A stretch of DNA of 64,000 bases, from assembly GCA_021404565.1 (NCBI GenBank), contig JAAWWF010000002.1, positions 310,001 to 374,000 of the forward strand, in the 5' to 3' direction. The translations under genes were made by a program, and so were the position numbers. The stretch is from Roseivirga sp. GTDB lineage: Bacteria; Bacteroidota; Bacteroidia; Cytophagales; Cyclobacteriaceae. The notes under the pieces were generated by a model that did not search any database, was not told where the DNA came from, and saw nothing but the letters and a program-made list of their open reading frames with translations. The first letter of the stretch is position 1; every line of letters begins with the position of its first letter. Below, piece by piece: positions 1-8,494 of this stretch.

Positions 1-1
1 T

Positions 2-400
2 CTTCCGGGGGTGGTGGAGTTTATCGATTTACTCAGGCAGCATAATGTGGCAGTGGCCATTGGTTCCTCAAGTAAAAATACACCGACCATTCTCAAGGCT
101 GTTGGCCTCGATCAGGCATTTGATGTAATCGTTGATGGGAATCAGGTGACGTATTCGAAACCTGACCCCGAAGTATTCCTCAAAGGAGCCAATCAGCTCG
201 ATTTCGCGCCTGCCGAGTGCATCGTATTAGAAGATGCCATCTCAGGCGTAGAAGCCGCCAAAAGGGGAGGCATGAAGTGTATAGGCGTAGGAGACGCTAA
301 GGTATTGGGTGCAGCCGATGTGGTGATATCCGATATGACCGAATTAAATATTGACTTTCTAAAAGCATTATATACCAATGAAGAATTACATCAAGCATGA
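2..400 (+). CDS. pgmB: Beta-phosphoglucomutase, C-terminal part (5' end outside window)
   Basis: The reading frame is open from base 2, so the gene starts left of the window and only its last ~132 codons are seen. The protein belongs to the HAD phosphatase/mutase family. Visible are the motif II serine block (IGSSS), the motif III lysine (SKPDPEVF) and the motif IV acidic pair (VLEDAISGVEAA), in the arrangement of beta-phosphoglucomutases. This enzyme turns beta-glucose 1-phosphate into glucose 6-phosphate. The stop overlaps the next gene by 23 bases, so the two are translationally coupled, and that neighbour (a GH65 phosphorylase) makes exactly this substrate. The neighbour makes beta-phosphoglucomutase much more likely than another HAD enzyme. 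The missing N-terminus would hold the nucleophile DxD and the cap domain. Confidence 0.88.
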   Translation, partial: LPGVVEFIDLLRQHNVAVAIGSSSKNTPTILKAVGLDQAFDVIVDGNQVTYSKPDPEVFLKGANQLDFAPAECIVLEDAISGVEAAKRGGMKCIGVGDAKVLGAADVVISDMTELNIDFLKALYTNEELHQA

Positions 401-2705
401 CCCATGGTCGATTATCGAAGAGGGTTTTGTTCCTGAATATAACGAGATCTCCGAGAGTATTTTCAGCATAGGAAATGGCATGTTCGGTGGACGTGCCAAC
501 TTTGAAGAGCAGTACTCGGGTGCTACCCTTCAGGGAAACTATGTCGCTGGTGTTTACTACCCGGATAAAACCCGTGTAGGCTGGTGGAAAAATGGTTACC
601 CGGAATACTTTGCCAAAGTACTGAATGCCGCCAACTGGATAGGTATCAACATTGCCTTTGACGGAGAAGCACTTGATTTGCACACCGCTGAAGTAAGCGA
701 CTTTCGTAGAGAGTTAAATATGAAAGAAGGCTATTTGCAGCGTTCTTTTACCGCTAAACTCGCAAGTGGTAAGACTATATCAGTCATTACGACCAGGTTT
801 TGCAGCATGGCACGTAACCGAATTGGTGCCATAGCTTATCAGGTCACTCCATTGAATTTTTCAGGCACTGCCACAGTAACACCTTCCATCGATTTTGATG
901 TGGTCAATTCCGACTCCAACTACGATGAGAAGTTCTGGGTGGAGCAGGTAAAACAAGCTGATGCTGATTTCTCTTTTGTAACCGCCAGCACCAAGAAAAC
1001 AGATTTCTGGGTGTCTACCGGTATGAGCTTTAACATTGGAGGTGCCTGGGCTGGTAAGGGACGTACTGTGGCTGATAAAGACAAATATGTAGAGGTGACA
1101 GAAACAGGCACTGTTTCAGAAGGTCAGGCCTTTACGATATATAAATACGCTGCCAATATCTCTTCTATGAACTTCGATAAGGCTGTTTTGGCTAAGGAGT
1201 GTCAGGAGCAGGTAGAAGCAGCTGCCTCTACTGGTTTTGATGCCCTGATGGAGGAGCAAAAAGCCATCTGGGCTTCCAATTGGGAGAAGAGTGATATTAC
1301 CATTGATGGAGACGTGTCTTCTCAACAGGGAATCCGTTTCAATATCTTTCAACTCAACCAGACCTATACAGGCAAAGATGAGCGCCTGAACATTGGCCCC
1401 AAAGGCTTTACGGGAGAGAAGTACGGTGGTAGTACCTATTGGGATACTGAGGCTTACTGTTTGCCATTTTACCTCGCTACCTCCGATCAGGAAGTAGCCC
1501 GTAACCTGGTACTCTATCGTTACAAGCACCTCGCAAGAGCCATTGAAAATGCCGAAAAGCTCGGCTTCACCGAGGGGGCTGCTTTGTACCCCATGGTAAC
1601 TATGAACGGGGAGGAGTGCCACAACGAGTGGGAAATCACCTTTGAAGAGATTCACAGAAATGGTGCTATCGCCTATGCCATCTACGATTATATCAATTAC
1701 CATGGTGATGAAGATTACCTGATCGATTATGGCCTGGAGGTATTGATTGCTATCTCTCGTTTCTGGTCGCAGCGTGTGCACTGGTCCAATGAGAAGGGCC
1801 AATACGTGATGCTGGGTGTAACAGGCCCGAATGAGTACGAGAACAATGTGAACAACAACTGGTACACAAGCAAAATGGCACTGTGGACCCTGAAATATAC
1901 CCTTGAAGGCCTGGAGAAGCACAAGGGCAGCGATAAGCTCAACGCCTTACTTGCTAAGCTTGACTTTAAGGGAGACAAGGAAACCACGAAATGGAATCAC
2001 ATCCTTGACCATATGTACCTCGGTTATGATGAAAAACGTGGCGTATTCTTACAGCAGGATGGTTTCCTTGATAAGGAGCTGATTCCGACAGACGCCATGA
2101 ATCCTGAGGACCGCCCAATTAACCAGCAATGGTCATGGGACCGCATTCTCCGCTCTTGTTATATCAAGCAGGCTGATACGCTTCAGGGCATCTACCTTTT
2201 TGAAGACGAATTTGACCTGGAAACAATCGAGCGAAACTTCGATTTCTATGAGCCATTGACGGTACACGAGTCTTCGCTGTCTCCCTGTGTGCATGGTATT
2301 TTGGCCTCCAAGCTGGGCAGAAAAGACAAGGCATATGAGATGTACATTCGTACAGCCCGACTGGACCTGGATGACTATAACAATGATACGGAAGATGGTT
2401 GTCATACTACCTCTATGGCCGGTACCTGGATGGCTTTTGCCAAAGGCTTTGCCGGTATGCGTGTCAGATCAGGACAGTTGTACTTCAGTCCGTCATTGCC
2501 CGATGAGTGGGATGGTTATAGCTTTAAGATCAAGTTCCGCAATCGCAACCTGACCATCAGCGCCTCGAAAGAGACAGTCACAATCAAGAACGAATCAGCA
2601 GAGGCACTGGATCTGTTTATCTTCGATGAAAAGCGTGCAGTTTCCGGCAACGGAGAGGTAAGTGTGAGTATGCAAGAAGCACTTCCATCAAGACCGGATA
2701 ACTAA
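378..2705 (+). CDS. mapA: GH65 family disaccharide phosphorylase, probably maltose phosphorylase
   Basis: A 775-residue protein of normal GH65 phosphorylase length. An N-terminal beta-sandwich (about 1-270) is followed by an (alpha/alpha)6 barrel (about 320-680) and a small C-terminal beta part. The block H415-E424 (HNEWEITFEE) is the conserved region that carries the general-acid glutamate, and GPNEYENNVNNNWYT and YIKQAD are further GH65 signatures. The expected reaction is maltose plus phosphate giving glucose and beta-glucose 1-phosphate, in the cytoplasm (no signal peptide). Overlap with pgmB supports this pathway. Trehalose or kojibiose phosphorylase cannot be excluded, because substrate choice is not readable from the motifs. 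The ATG at 378 lies inside the upstream gene and begins the conserved N-terminus. Confidence 0.85.
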   Translation: MKNYIKHDPWSIIEEGFVPEYNEISESIFSIGNGMFGGRANFEEQYSGATLQGNYVAGVYYPDKTRVGWWKNGYPEYFAKVLNAANWIGINIAFDGEALDLHTAEVSDFRRELNMKEGYLQRSFTAKLASGKTISVITTRFCSMARNRIGAIAYQVTPLNFSGTATVTPSIDFDVVNSDSNYDEKFWVEQVKQADADFSFVTASTKKTDFWVSTGMSFNIGGAWAGKGRTVADKDKYVEVTETGTVSEGQAFTIYKYAANISSMNFDKAVLAKECQEQVEAAASTGFDALMEEQKAIWASNWEKSDITIDGDVSSQQGIRFNIFQLNQTYTGKDERLNIGPKGFTGEKYGGSTYWDTEAYCLPFYLATSDQEVARNLVLYRYKHLARAIENAEKLGFTEGAALYPMVTMNGEECHNEWEITFEEIHRNGAIAYAIYDYINYHGDEDYLIDYGLEVLIAISRFWSQRVHWSNEKGQYVMLGVTGPNEYENNVNNNWYTSKMALWTLKYTLEGLEKHKGSDKLNALLAKLDFKGDKETTKWNHILDHMYLGYDEKRGVFLQQDGFLDKELIPTDAMNPEDRPINQQWSWDRILRSCYIKQADTLQGIYLFEDEFDLETIERNFDFYEPLTVHESSLSPCVHGILASKLGRKDKAYEMYIRTARLDLDDYNNDTEDGCHTTSMAGTWMAFAKGFAGMRVRSGQLYFSPSLPDEWDGYSFKIKFRNRNLTISASKETVTIKNESAEALDLFIFDEKRAVSGNGEVSVSMQEALPSRPDN

Positions 2706-2727
2706 AGCTATTATACATATAGTTTCA

Positions 2728-2769
2728 GCCTTCTTTTTATCAACAATACTGGTGAAGGAAGGCTTTTTT
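2728..2769 (+). terminator. Rho-independent terminator after the pgmB-mapA operon
   Basis: GCCTTC (2728-2733) pairs with GAAGGC (2758-2763). The stem can be lengthened with G-T pairs and is followed at once by six T residues (2764-2769). It lies 23 bases after the stop of the phosphorylase gene. Confidence 0.7.
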
Positions 2770-2844
2770 GTTTTCAGAGGCGTGGAAGTCCACCTTTAAG
2801 AATGACAGGTGTTCTTAACTACAGATGCTAGTAGTTTTTGCACC

Positions 2845-3858
2845 CTATTCAGATTTGCGAATAAGTAGTACGAGGGCATTGTATAGTCCGGCTCCCTTAT
2901 AGTTCGTTGCAACAACAAGGTCAAGTAGATTCAACAGCGCTTTTTTTCCAAGCTTAAGATTTCGCTCATCAATTCGCCTGAGTGCATTCAAACAGATTTC
3001 ATCCTGACCCGTGTTAATCCCCAAAACAATAGCAGCATAAATTGCCTGTAGCTCATAAAATAAATCGGGAGCGGACTGCTTGTCATTTAAGAACTCAGCA
3101 ATCTGGGTATTAGTGATTTTGTCGTATGTCCTCCTCAGTATCGCAATAGTTGAATCATCTCTTTGATCCACCCGATTTTGCTGCAAGATATCGGCAATGG
3201 GTTTTTCAAAGTCAGCAGCATTAATGCAGTTGATAAGTTTTTGCTCAAAGGAAGCAGTCGATTCTATAAAGCCATCAGTGGCCATGATCAAGCCATCGCC
3301 AGGCTCAAAGGGGTGTTTTTTGACTCTGATCCTGCAATCTGAGCGGCCAAGGGAGTTGGTGATTATATTTCTGCTGTAAACACTGGCTCCCGGACTGATA
3401 TCCTTTGACGAAACAAACTCTTCCGAGTCATCTTCGCTGATTTGATGAAGTTTGCCAACCTTATAAAAATATATTCTTGAATCACCGAGCCAGAAGTAGT
3501 GAACATGGTTTGTTTCTTTCAACCAAAATAAACCACATAGGGTAGTTGCAAGTCCGTCACATTCTTCTGTTTCATATAACAGATCTTTATTGACCTGACT
3601 TATGCTCTCGTAAAGTAGTTTCTCGGGGTCAGGAGCAGTCTTAATCTGCTTTTGTACATAGGAGGTCAGATTCTCACAAGCAGTTTTTGAAGCCTTCCAG
3701 TCACAAGGGAGTGAGGTTATCCCATCGGCAACCAGCGCCAATACGTATGTGGACGAATCAACCGTTTTACAATAGTCGCCATTCTTTCTTTTGCCTGGTT
3801 TGGCGAGTGTATTGGAAACAAGCTGATATGATGATTCTATCATGGTCGGGCAGGGCAT
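2845..3858 (-). CDS. PP2C-like protein phosphatase
   Basis: A 337-residue cytoplasmic protein with the order of motifs of PPM/PP2C serine/threonine phosphatases: VADGIT (Asp45-Gly46), WLGDSRIYFY (Asp126), GDGLIMATDG (Asp195) and RDDSTIAI (Asp234/235). These aspartates are the expected ligands of the two-metal centre. The usual N-terminal R-x-x-N-x-D motif is replaced by KRKNGDY. Residues beyond ~250 form a helical tail not needed for the fold. No kinase or forkhead partner lies nearby, and the gene is divergent from the MG2-domain gene. Start choice is uncertain between 3858 and a second ATG five codons later (3843). The target is unknown. Confidence 0.75.
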   Translation of the reverse strand: MPCPTMIESSYQLVSNTLAKPGKRKNGDYCKTVDSSTYVLALVADGITSLPCDWKASKTACENLTSYVQKQIKTAPDPEKLLYESISQVNKDLLYETEECDGLATTLCGLFWLKETNHVHYFWLGDSRIYFYKVGKLHQISEDDSEEFVSSKDISPGASVYSRNIITNSLGRSDCRIRVKKHPFEPGDGLIMATDGFIESTASFEQKLINCINAADFEKPIADILQQNRVDQRDDSTIAILRRTYDKITNTQIAEFLNDKQSAPDLFYELQAIYAAIVLGINTGQDEICLNALRRIDERNLKLGKKALLNLLDLVVATNYKGAGLYNALVLLIRKSE

Positions 3859-3981
3859 TAACTGTCAAAGATACTCAGTTGCTCGCTGTTAACCTTAGAT
3901 GGATTTTGGCGGGTTGTTTTAACAAACATACCAGGCTGGAAGAAGTTTCTTTATTGTCATAACTTAGCTGTTCAGCCTTTT

Positions 3982-6435
3982 ATGCGAAGTCTAAGCCAAA
4001 TACTACTCTTTCTCTTTTGCTGTAAGGCCCTCAGCGGGCAGGCACCTGTTCAGCATATATCTGATTCCCTGTACAGATTATCCGGAGAGCGTGCGGAGGA
4101 AACCGTTTATCTCAATACCAACAAGGAAGTATTTGAACTGGAAGAAGATCTTTGGTTTGGTGCTACCATACTACACTCTCAGCATTTGAGTCCTTCTGAC
4201 CTGAGCAAGACACTCTACGTAGAGCTGAGATCGGTCGAGGATGACCAAATGAAATTGAGTGCTATGTATGCCATAGAAAATGGTTTTACCAGTGGCCATC
4301 TTTATTTGCCTGATAGTCTGGCTACAGGTGAGTATTGGCTCATTGGTTTTACGGCCAATTCCGTCAGGTACAAAGACGAGCCCATAAAGTCGGTCAGAAA
4401 GATTTTGCTGAAGGAAGAAATTGTGCCTCATGTATTGATTCAGACCAGTTTTGATAAAGAGTACTATATTAATTCTGACCTCGTTGAAGGCCAGGTGAGA
4501 CTGCTTTCTCCCGGTGGAGAACCGGTGATAAATGCTAAAACAGTGATCAGTCTGAAAGAGGGCAGAAAAGTCATTGACAGACTCAGAGCAAGATCCGATT
4601 CTACGGGAAGGCTCGATTTTAACCTCAAACATAAAACCTCTGTAACCAGACTATCGCTGTCTGTAAGAATGGAGCATCAAGGACATCAGGAGCGCTTTGA
4701 TCGTACGATACCCTATGACAAACATAGGAAAGTCCAGTTCCGGTTCCTGCCTGAAGGGGGGAACCTGGTGGCGGGGCTGAGTAATTATGTGGCATTTAAG
4801 GCAGTAGACGCTTCCGGCTATCCGCTTGATATTAAAAAAGGCATACTGCTGGCAGATGGAGAACCGGTTACTGAGTTTAAAAGTGAGCATGACGGCATGG
4901 GAAAGTTCTCTTTATTTGCGAAGCCTGATGTTGATTACTCGGTTTCCATAGTCGATCCGCCAATAGACAGCGTTATTGAGTTTTCGGAAGTGCTGAATTC
5001 GGGTGTCCAGCTTAGTTTGCAACAGAAGAGCAAGGAGTACCTGACCTTTGGGGTAGTCCAATCAACGGACTTTCCTCTGGACTCGGTACATCTGATGCTA
5101 AAACAACGTGGTGTACCTTTGAGGCTGGCCTCAGGTAAAATGAAACCGAATGGTTTACTGTTAAAAGTACCCATTGATCAAATTCCACAGGGTATAGTAG
5201 AAGCCACCTTGTACGATCGGGATCACAGACCCGTTGCCGAGCGACTTGTCTTTGTGGGCCTGGATAAGCAGTTGGAAGTGACGGTTTCGGTGAGTGAGGA
5301 GATGTTTGGTGTTAAGGAAAAAGTGAGACTTAAGGTATCTGTTAAAGATCAAGACGGGGAGCCTGTTCAATCTGTACTGAGTTTGAGTGCCATAGATGAA
5401 ATGTACGAAAGCCCCTATGCAGAAACCAACGTCCTGAGCCATTTTATGCTTTCAAATGAGCTCAAAGGTAATATCCACGAACCTGCGTATTATTTTGATA
5501 AGTCTCATGCCGAGGCTCCTCAGCATCTGGACCTGCTAATGCTCACTCAGGGCTGGCGTAGCTATAGCTGGAATGAGCAGGAATTAAAAGCACAGGCAGA
5601 AAAAGAGCCCTTGCCTATGGTAGATTATGTGATGGGTCGGGTAATTCTCAAAAGCCTTACAGCCAGGGCCAGAAAGGCAGGTGTTCAGGAAGTACAGATT
5701 ATCAGTGGAGGAGGGGCCATTGTTACACGCACCGACTCCCTGGGCAGATTCCCTATCATACCTGAGTTTCTGGCATCCTCAGCGGGTAGCGACATAGTTA
5801 TGAAAGTAGATGGTCAGGATGGTGTGCAGATGAGTTTTACTACGGCCTTTGACCATACCGAGGCGAACAGAAGTCTCGATCGGCTGTTTTACCCCCTGAA
5901 AGCGAGTATGAGCGAAGAACGGAATTGGCATAAGCTTCCACAGGGAACAGCAGCGGCAAAGGAAGTTATGGGAGTGGAAGTGGTGGATAGCAAACAGGAA
6001 TATGGTTCTTTCAATGGCCAGAACGGTCGTTATGAGGGGAATCCGGGAGACTACGTTTGCCACTACAATATTCTGAATTGCCGCAATCATAAGTTTGGAT
6101 CAGCCCCGATTCCCGGAGCCGTGTATCGGTTTGGTGGGCGCATGATTGTATACGAGCTCCCGGGCCGGATTGAGCAGGCAAATACCTTTAAGGCTTATTA
6201 TAAGGTACCTGGTTTTTATCAACCAGATTATGATGAAAAGCCAGATGAAAAGCTGATTCCGGATTTCAGGAATACCCTTCTATGGGAACCCAATGTATTT
6301 ACCAATGAAAAGGGCGAGGCCGAATTGAACTTCTTTACTTCAGACATTCGGTCAGTTTTTAATGGTAAGGCAGAGGGTATGGGGGCCAACGGGCAGTTTG
6401 GACTGGTTAAATTTAAGCTTGTAGTGTTGAAGTAA
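3982..6435 (+). CDS. Secreted MG2 (macroglobulin-like) domain protein
   Basis: An 817-residue protein with an N-terminal signal peptide (hydrophobic residues 6-16, cleavage near residue 19-21). The segment after it (about 30-135), with YLNTNKEVFELEEDLWF, is of the MG2 macroglobulin-like beta-sandwich type found in many Bacteroidota exported proteins. More beta-rich modules follow. The C-terminal part (PDFRNTLLWEPNVFTNEKG, then FFTSDIRSVFNGKAEGM) is the typical end of such proteins. No TonB plug, barrel or thioester motif is seen. It is likely periplasmic or cell-surface, with no known reaction. It is a single gene, divergent from the phosphatase gene with 123 bases between. Confidence 0.65.
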   Translation: MRSLSQILLFLFCCKALSGQAPVQHISDSLYRLSGERAEETVYLNTNKEVFELEEDLWFGATILHSQHLSPSDLSKTLYVELRSVEDDQMKLSAMYAIENGFTSGHLYLPDSLATGEYWLIGFTANSVRYKDEPIKSVRKILLKEEIVPHVLIQTSFDKEYYINSDLVEGQVRLLSPGGEPVINAKTVISLKEGRKVIDRLRARSDSTGRLDFNLKHKTSVTRLSLSVRMEHQGHQERFDRTIPYDKHRKVQFRFLPEGGNLVAGLSNYVAFKAVDASGYPLDIKKGILLADGEPVTEFKSEHDGMGKFSLFAKPDVDYSVSIVDPPIDSVIEFSEVLNSGVQLSLQQKSKEYLTFGVVQSTDFPLDSVHLMLKQRGVPLRLASGKMKPNGLLLKVPIDQIPQGIVEATLYDRDHRPVAERLVFVGLDKQLEVTVSVSEEMFGVKEKVRLKVSVKDQDGEPVQSVLSLSAIDEMYESPYAETNVLSHFMLSNELKGNIHEPAYYFDKSHAEAPQHLDLLMLTQGWRSYSWNEQELKAQAEKEPLPMVDYVMGRVILKSLTARARKAGVQEVQIISGGGAIVTRTDSLGRFPIIPEFLASSAGSDIVMKVDGQDGVQMSFTTAFDHTEANRSLDRLFYPLKASMSEERNWHKLPQGTAAAKEVMGVEVVDSKQEYGSFNGQNGRYEGNPGDYVCHYNILNCRNHKFGSAPIPGAVYRFGGRMIVYELPGRIEQANTFKAYYKVPGFYQPDYDEKPDEKLIPDFRNTLLWEPNVFTNEKGEAELNFFTSDIRSVFNGKAEGMGANGQFGLVKFKLVVLK

Positions 6436-6446
6436 TAATTCTATAT

Positions 6447-6535
6447 GGACAGTGTCCTTAGCGTAATTTGACCAGCCTGTCTATTCAGTGTTTAAGCAAC
6501 ACTGTCGCCATTTAGTGCAGAGAAGGACACTGTCC
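6447..6535. terminator. Nested inverted repeats between convergent genes (bidirectional terminator candidate)
   Basis: GGACAGTGTCCTT (6447-6459) is the exact reverse complement of AAGGACACTGTCC (6523-6535), 63 bases apart. Inside lies a second perfect hairpin, CAGTGTT (6486-6492) / AACACTG (6498-6504). The region fills the gap between two converging genes and ends in a T run for the plus strand. Confidence 0.55.
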
Positions 6536-6538
6536 TTT

Positions 6539-7657
6539 TTACTCCTTCTTAAAATCAGCAATCAGCCCTTCTGAAATCCACTTAGCCAGGGCTTCCCGGT
6601 TATTATAGTCCAGAATGCGTTTCTGATCTTTCGTGTTTTTTAAGTTGCCCAGCTCGATATATACCATGGCAGGGTGAGTATTTCTGATTACATAAAGCCC
6701 ACTGCGAGAGGCTACGGTGCCGGAATACTTCCGGTTGGGTTGGTAGCGGGCATATTTCTTTTTAAAAGTCTCCTGGATGCTCTCAGCAAGTCTCTTGCCA
6801 TTTTTGCTCCGTTCATGGTGGTAGAAGAATACGTCAATCACTTCACCCACGCTGCGGCTGTCCACATGCGTTACAATCAGCCTCTGATAGACCTTGCCAC
6901 CGCTGTTCCTCAAAAAGAGGGCATTCACACTCTCTGTACGTTGCTTGAGTCTCAGTCGCTGGCTGCGAGGTATTTTCTTCTTGGGGTAGTTTACCTCATC
7001 GTAGTCTACCTCCAGAATCCTCTTATCACGAATGCCATCATTGGGGTCCTGAATAATGATATACACTTTCGCTCCTTTGGCCATTAGTTTTCTGGCCAGC
7101 CGCAGGTTTACATCATAGGCGTACTCATCTTCAGATACGAGCTTTCTGCCTTGTTTGATCAAAGCACCGGGGTCTGGTCCGCCATGACCGGAGATTAGAT
7201 AATAGATAGCTCCTTTAAGTTCATCGCTCTCCACAGTCACCTTGGCCAGCTTGGTGCCAAAAAGAGGTTCATTGATCACCTTAGGGGTGGGAGGGACCTT
7301 CTTAGGAGGTTCAGGAGCTTCCTTTTCAGTAGTATCGGAATCAGCGGGGATTTCTATTTCAGGTTTTACATTTTCAAGACTGTCCGGTTCAGCTTTAACT
7401 TCAGTAGCTTTTTTGTCCTGATTTTCAGGTAAAACATACTTTCTGCCTATATACAGGCCATTCTTTCTGCTGATGTTCTTTTTGTTCAGCCTGATAAACT
7501 CTTTGTAGTATTTGCCTGGATCGAGACCATTTCTGCGGAGTAGCACAATGATGCCGTCACCTCTTTTGGCCGTCACGGTGACCGCAGCAGTCTGGGCATT
7601 GCCTGCTGTAGAAAGCATAAGTAAGCAGAGCAATAAGAGCAGACCTGTTTTTTTCAC
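6539..7657 (-). CDS. Secreted N-acetylmuramoyl-L-alanine amidase (amidase_3) with LysM-like domain
   Basis: 372 residues: signal peptide (1-21), a LysM-like peptidoglycan-binding segment (about 25-76), an acidic/proline-rich linker (about 80-130) and an amidase_3 domain (about 148-370). Zinc-ligand candidates are His158 in SGHGGPDPGA, Glu176 or Glu178 in the following helix and His264 in THVDS. Glu335 in VYIELGN is the expected catalytic glutamate. The family cuts the bond between MurNAc and the stem-peptide L-alanine, in the periplasm, usually in cell separation or wall turnover. The first histidine motif is SGHGG rather than the common DPGHGG. A single gene, convergent with the MG2 gene. 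Confidence 0.8.
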   Translation of the reverse strand: MKKTGLLLLLCLLMLSTAGNAQTAAVTVTAKRGDGIIVLLRRNGLDPGKYYKEFIRLNKKNISRKNGLYIGRKYVLPENQDKKATEVKAEPDSLENVKPEIEIPADSDTTEKEAPEPPKKVPPTPKVINEPLFGTKLAKVTVESDELKGAIYYLISGHGGPDPGALIKQGRKLVSEDEYAYDVNLRLARKLMAKGAKVYIIIQDPNDGIRDKRILEVDYDEVNYPKKKIPRSQRLRLKQRTESVNALFLRNSGGKVYQRLIVTHVDSRSVGEVIDVFFYHHERSKNGKRLAESIQETFKKKYARYQPNRKYSGTVASRSGLYVIRNTHPAMVYIELGNLKNTKDQKRILDYNNREALAKWISEGLIADFKKE

Positions 7658-7778
7658 TCTATGAGGTGCGGATTGAGGATTTCAAAATGGCGAAAAACAA
7701 GGGGATTGTCAATCAATGTTTATATCAAGTACTTTGATTTGCTCTTCTTCAATGTTCTATCGATACTTCATCCTCAAA

Positions 7779-8261
7779 TCAATCTTCATCGCCATAAGAG
7801 GCGGCAATAATCGCTTTTTGTTCCTCTAAAATTTCCTGATATTCTTTAAAACAGGCAGGTAGAAGCTCAGCATAAACTTCTGCATCTTTTTGGTATTGAT
7901 TATACATTCTTTCCCTAAGCCTGCGTAGTCTGAACAATAGTAAATCATATGATTCAGCCTTTACCCTAAGGGAAAATAACCCTTCAAGGGCAGTTATAAG
8001 TGCTATTGTTGCGCTAATAACGAGTATTACATTTGAATAGGCCCGTATATCGCCATCCTGATGTTTCCATCCGGTAAAGACTGTAATCAAACCACCTGCC
8101 AAGAAAACCAGTATCTTGGCCGCTTTATAAGAACGACCGTAACGCCTCTTTTTTCTTCTGATTTTGTCAATATATTCCTCAAGGGCCATGTATACATCAT
8201 CCTTGGGCTGATTGACAGATCTATAGTTGTTTTTTGGAGTCCGTTTTAAGTACTTCCACAT
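7779..8261 (-). CDS. Two-TM SLATT/DUF4231-like membrane protein
   Basis: 160 residues with a basic N-terminal helix (KIRRKKRRYGRSY), two hydrophobic helices (about 47-66 and 76-97) and a long charged helical tail. This layout and the ALITALEGLF...AESYDLLLFRLRRLRER stretch resemble the SLATT/DUF4231 group of two-TM proteins. In other bacteria that group is associated with nucleotide-sensing SMODS or SLOG defence loci and is thought to act as a membrane effector. Here no nucleotidyltransferase or SLOG gene lies near, so the defence role is not supported by context. The assignment rests on layout only. It could be an unrelated small membrane protein. Confidence 0.5.
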   Translation of the reverse strand: MWKYLKRTPKNNYRSVNQPKDDVYMALEEYIDKIRRKKRRYGRSYKAAKILVFLAGGLITVFTGWKHQDGDIRAYSNVILVISATIALITALEGLFSLRVKAESYDLLLFRLRRLRERMYNQYQKDAEVYAELLPACFKEYQEILEEQKAIIAASYGDED

Positions 8262-8494
8262 GATGGTAGCTTTTTAGAATAATTAGAAGTTAATCATTTA
8301 AATATAGAGCCTTACCCAAGGCTAATTAGATTAAAGCACAATTTTGAAATCAGTAATTCAATGTTCAGTACCGATGCAGGAGCTTATATCTCCCTGTGGT
8401 GAGTGAAAGAACTCTAACCAGGCGAAAAGTCATACCAAAACGAACATTCTTAGGAATACAAAGAAATCAACTGGTAGGAATCTGACAAAGGCGA

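Noticed and set aside
1116-1922. A 268-codon open frame on the minus strand inside the phosphorylase gene
   Set aside because: It lies fully antisense to a conserved GH65 gene, has no family features, and its openness follows from the codon use of the other strand.
3982-6435. TonB-dependent receptor or true alpha-2-macroglobulin
   Set aside because: No plug or barrel and no thioester motif (CGEQ type); only the MG2-like part and the typical C-terminal end are seen.
6674-7087. A 137-codon plus-strand frame with hydrophobic stretches opposite the amidase
   Set aside because: The amidase on the other strand has intact catalytic residues over the same bases; the frame is its shadow.
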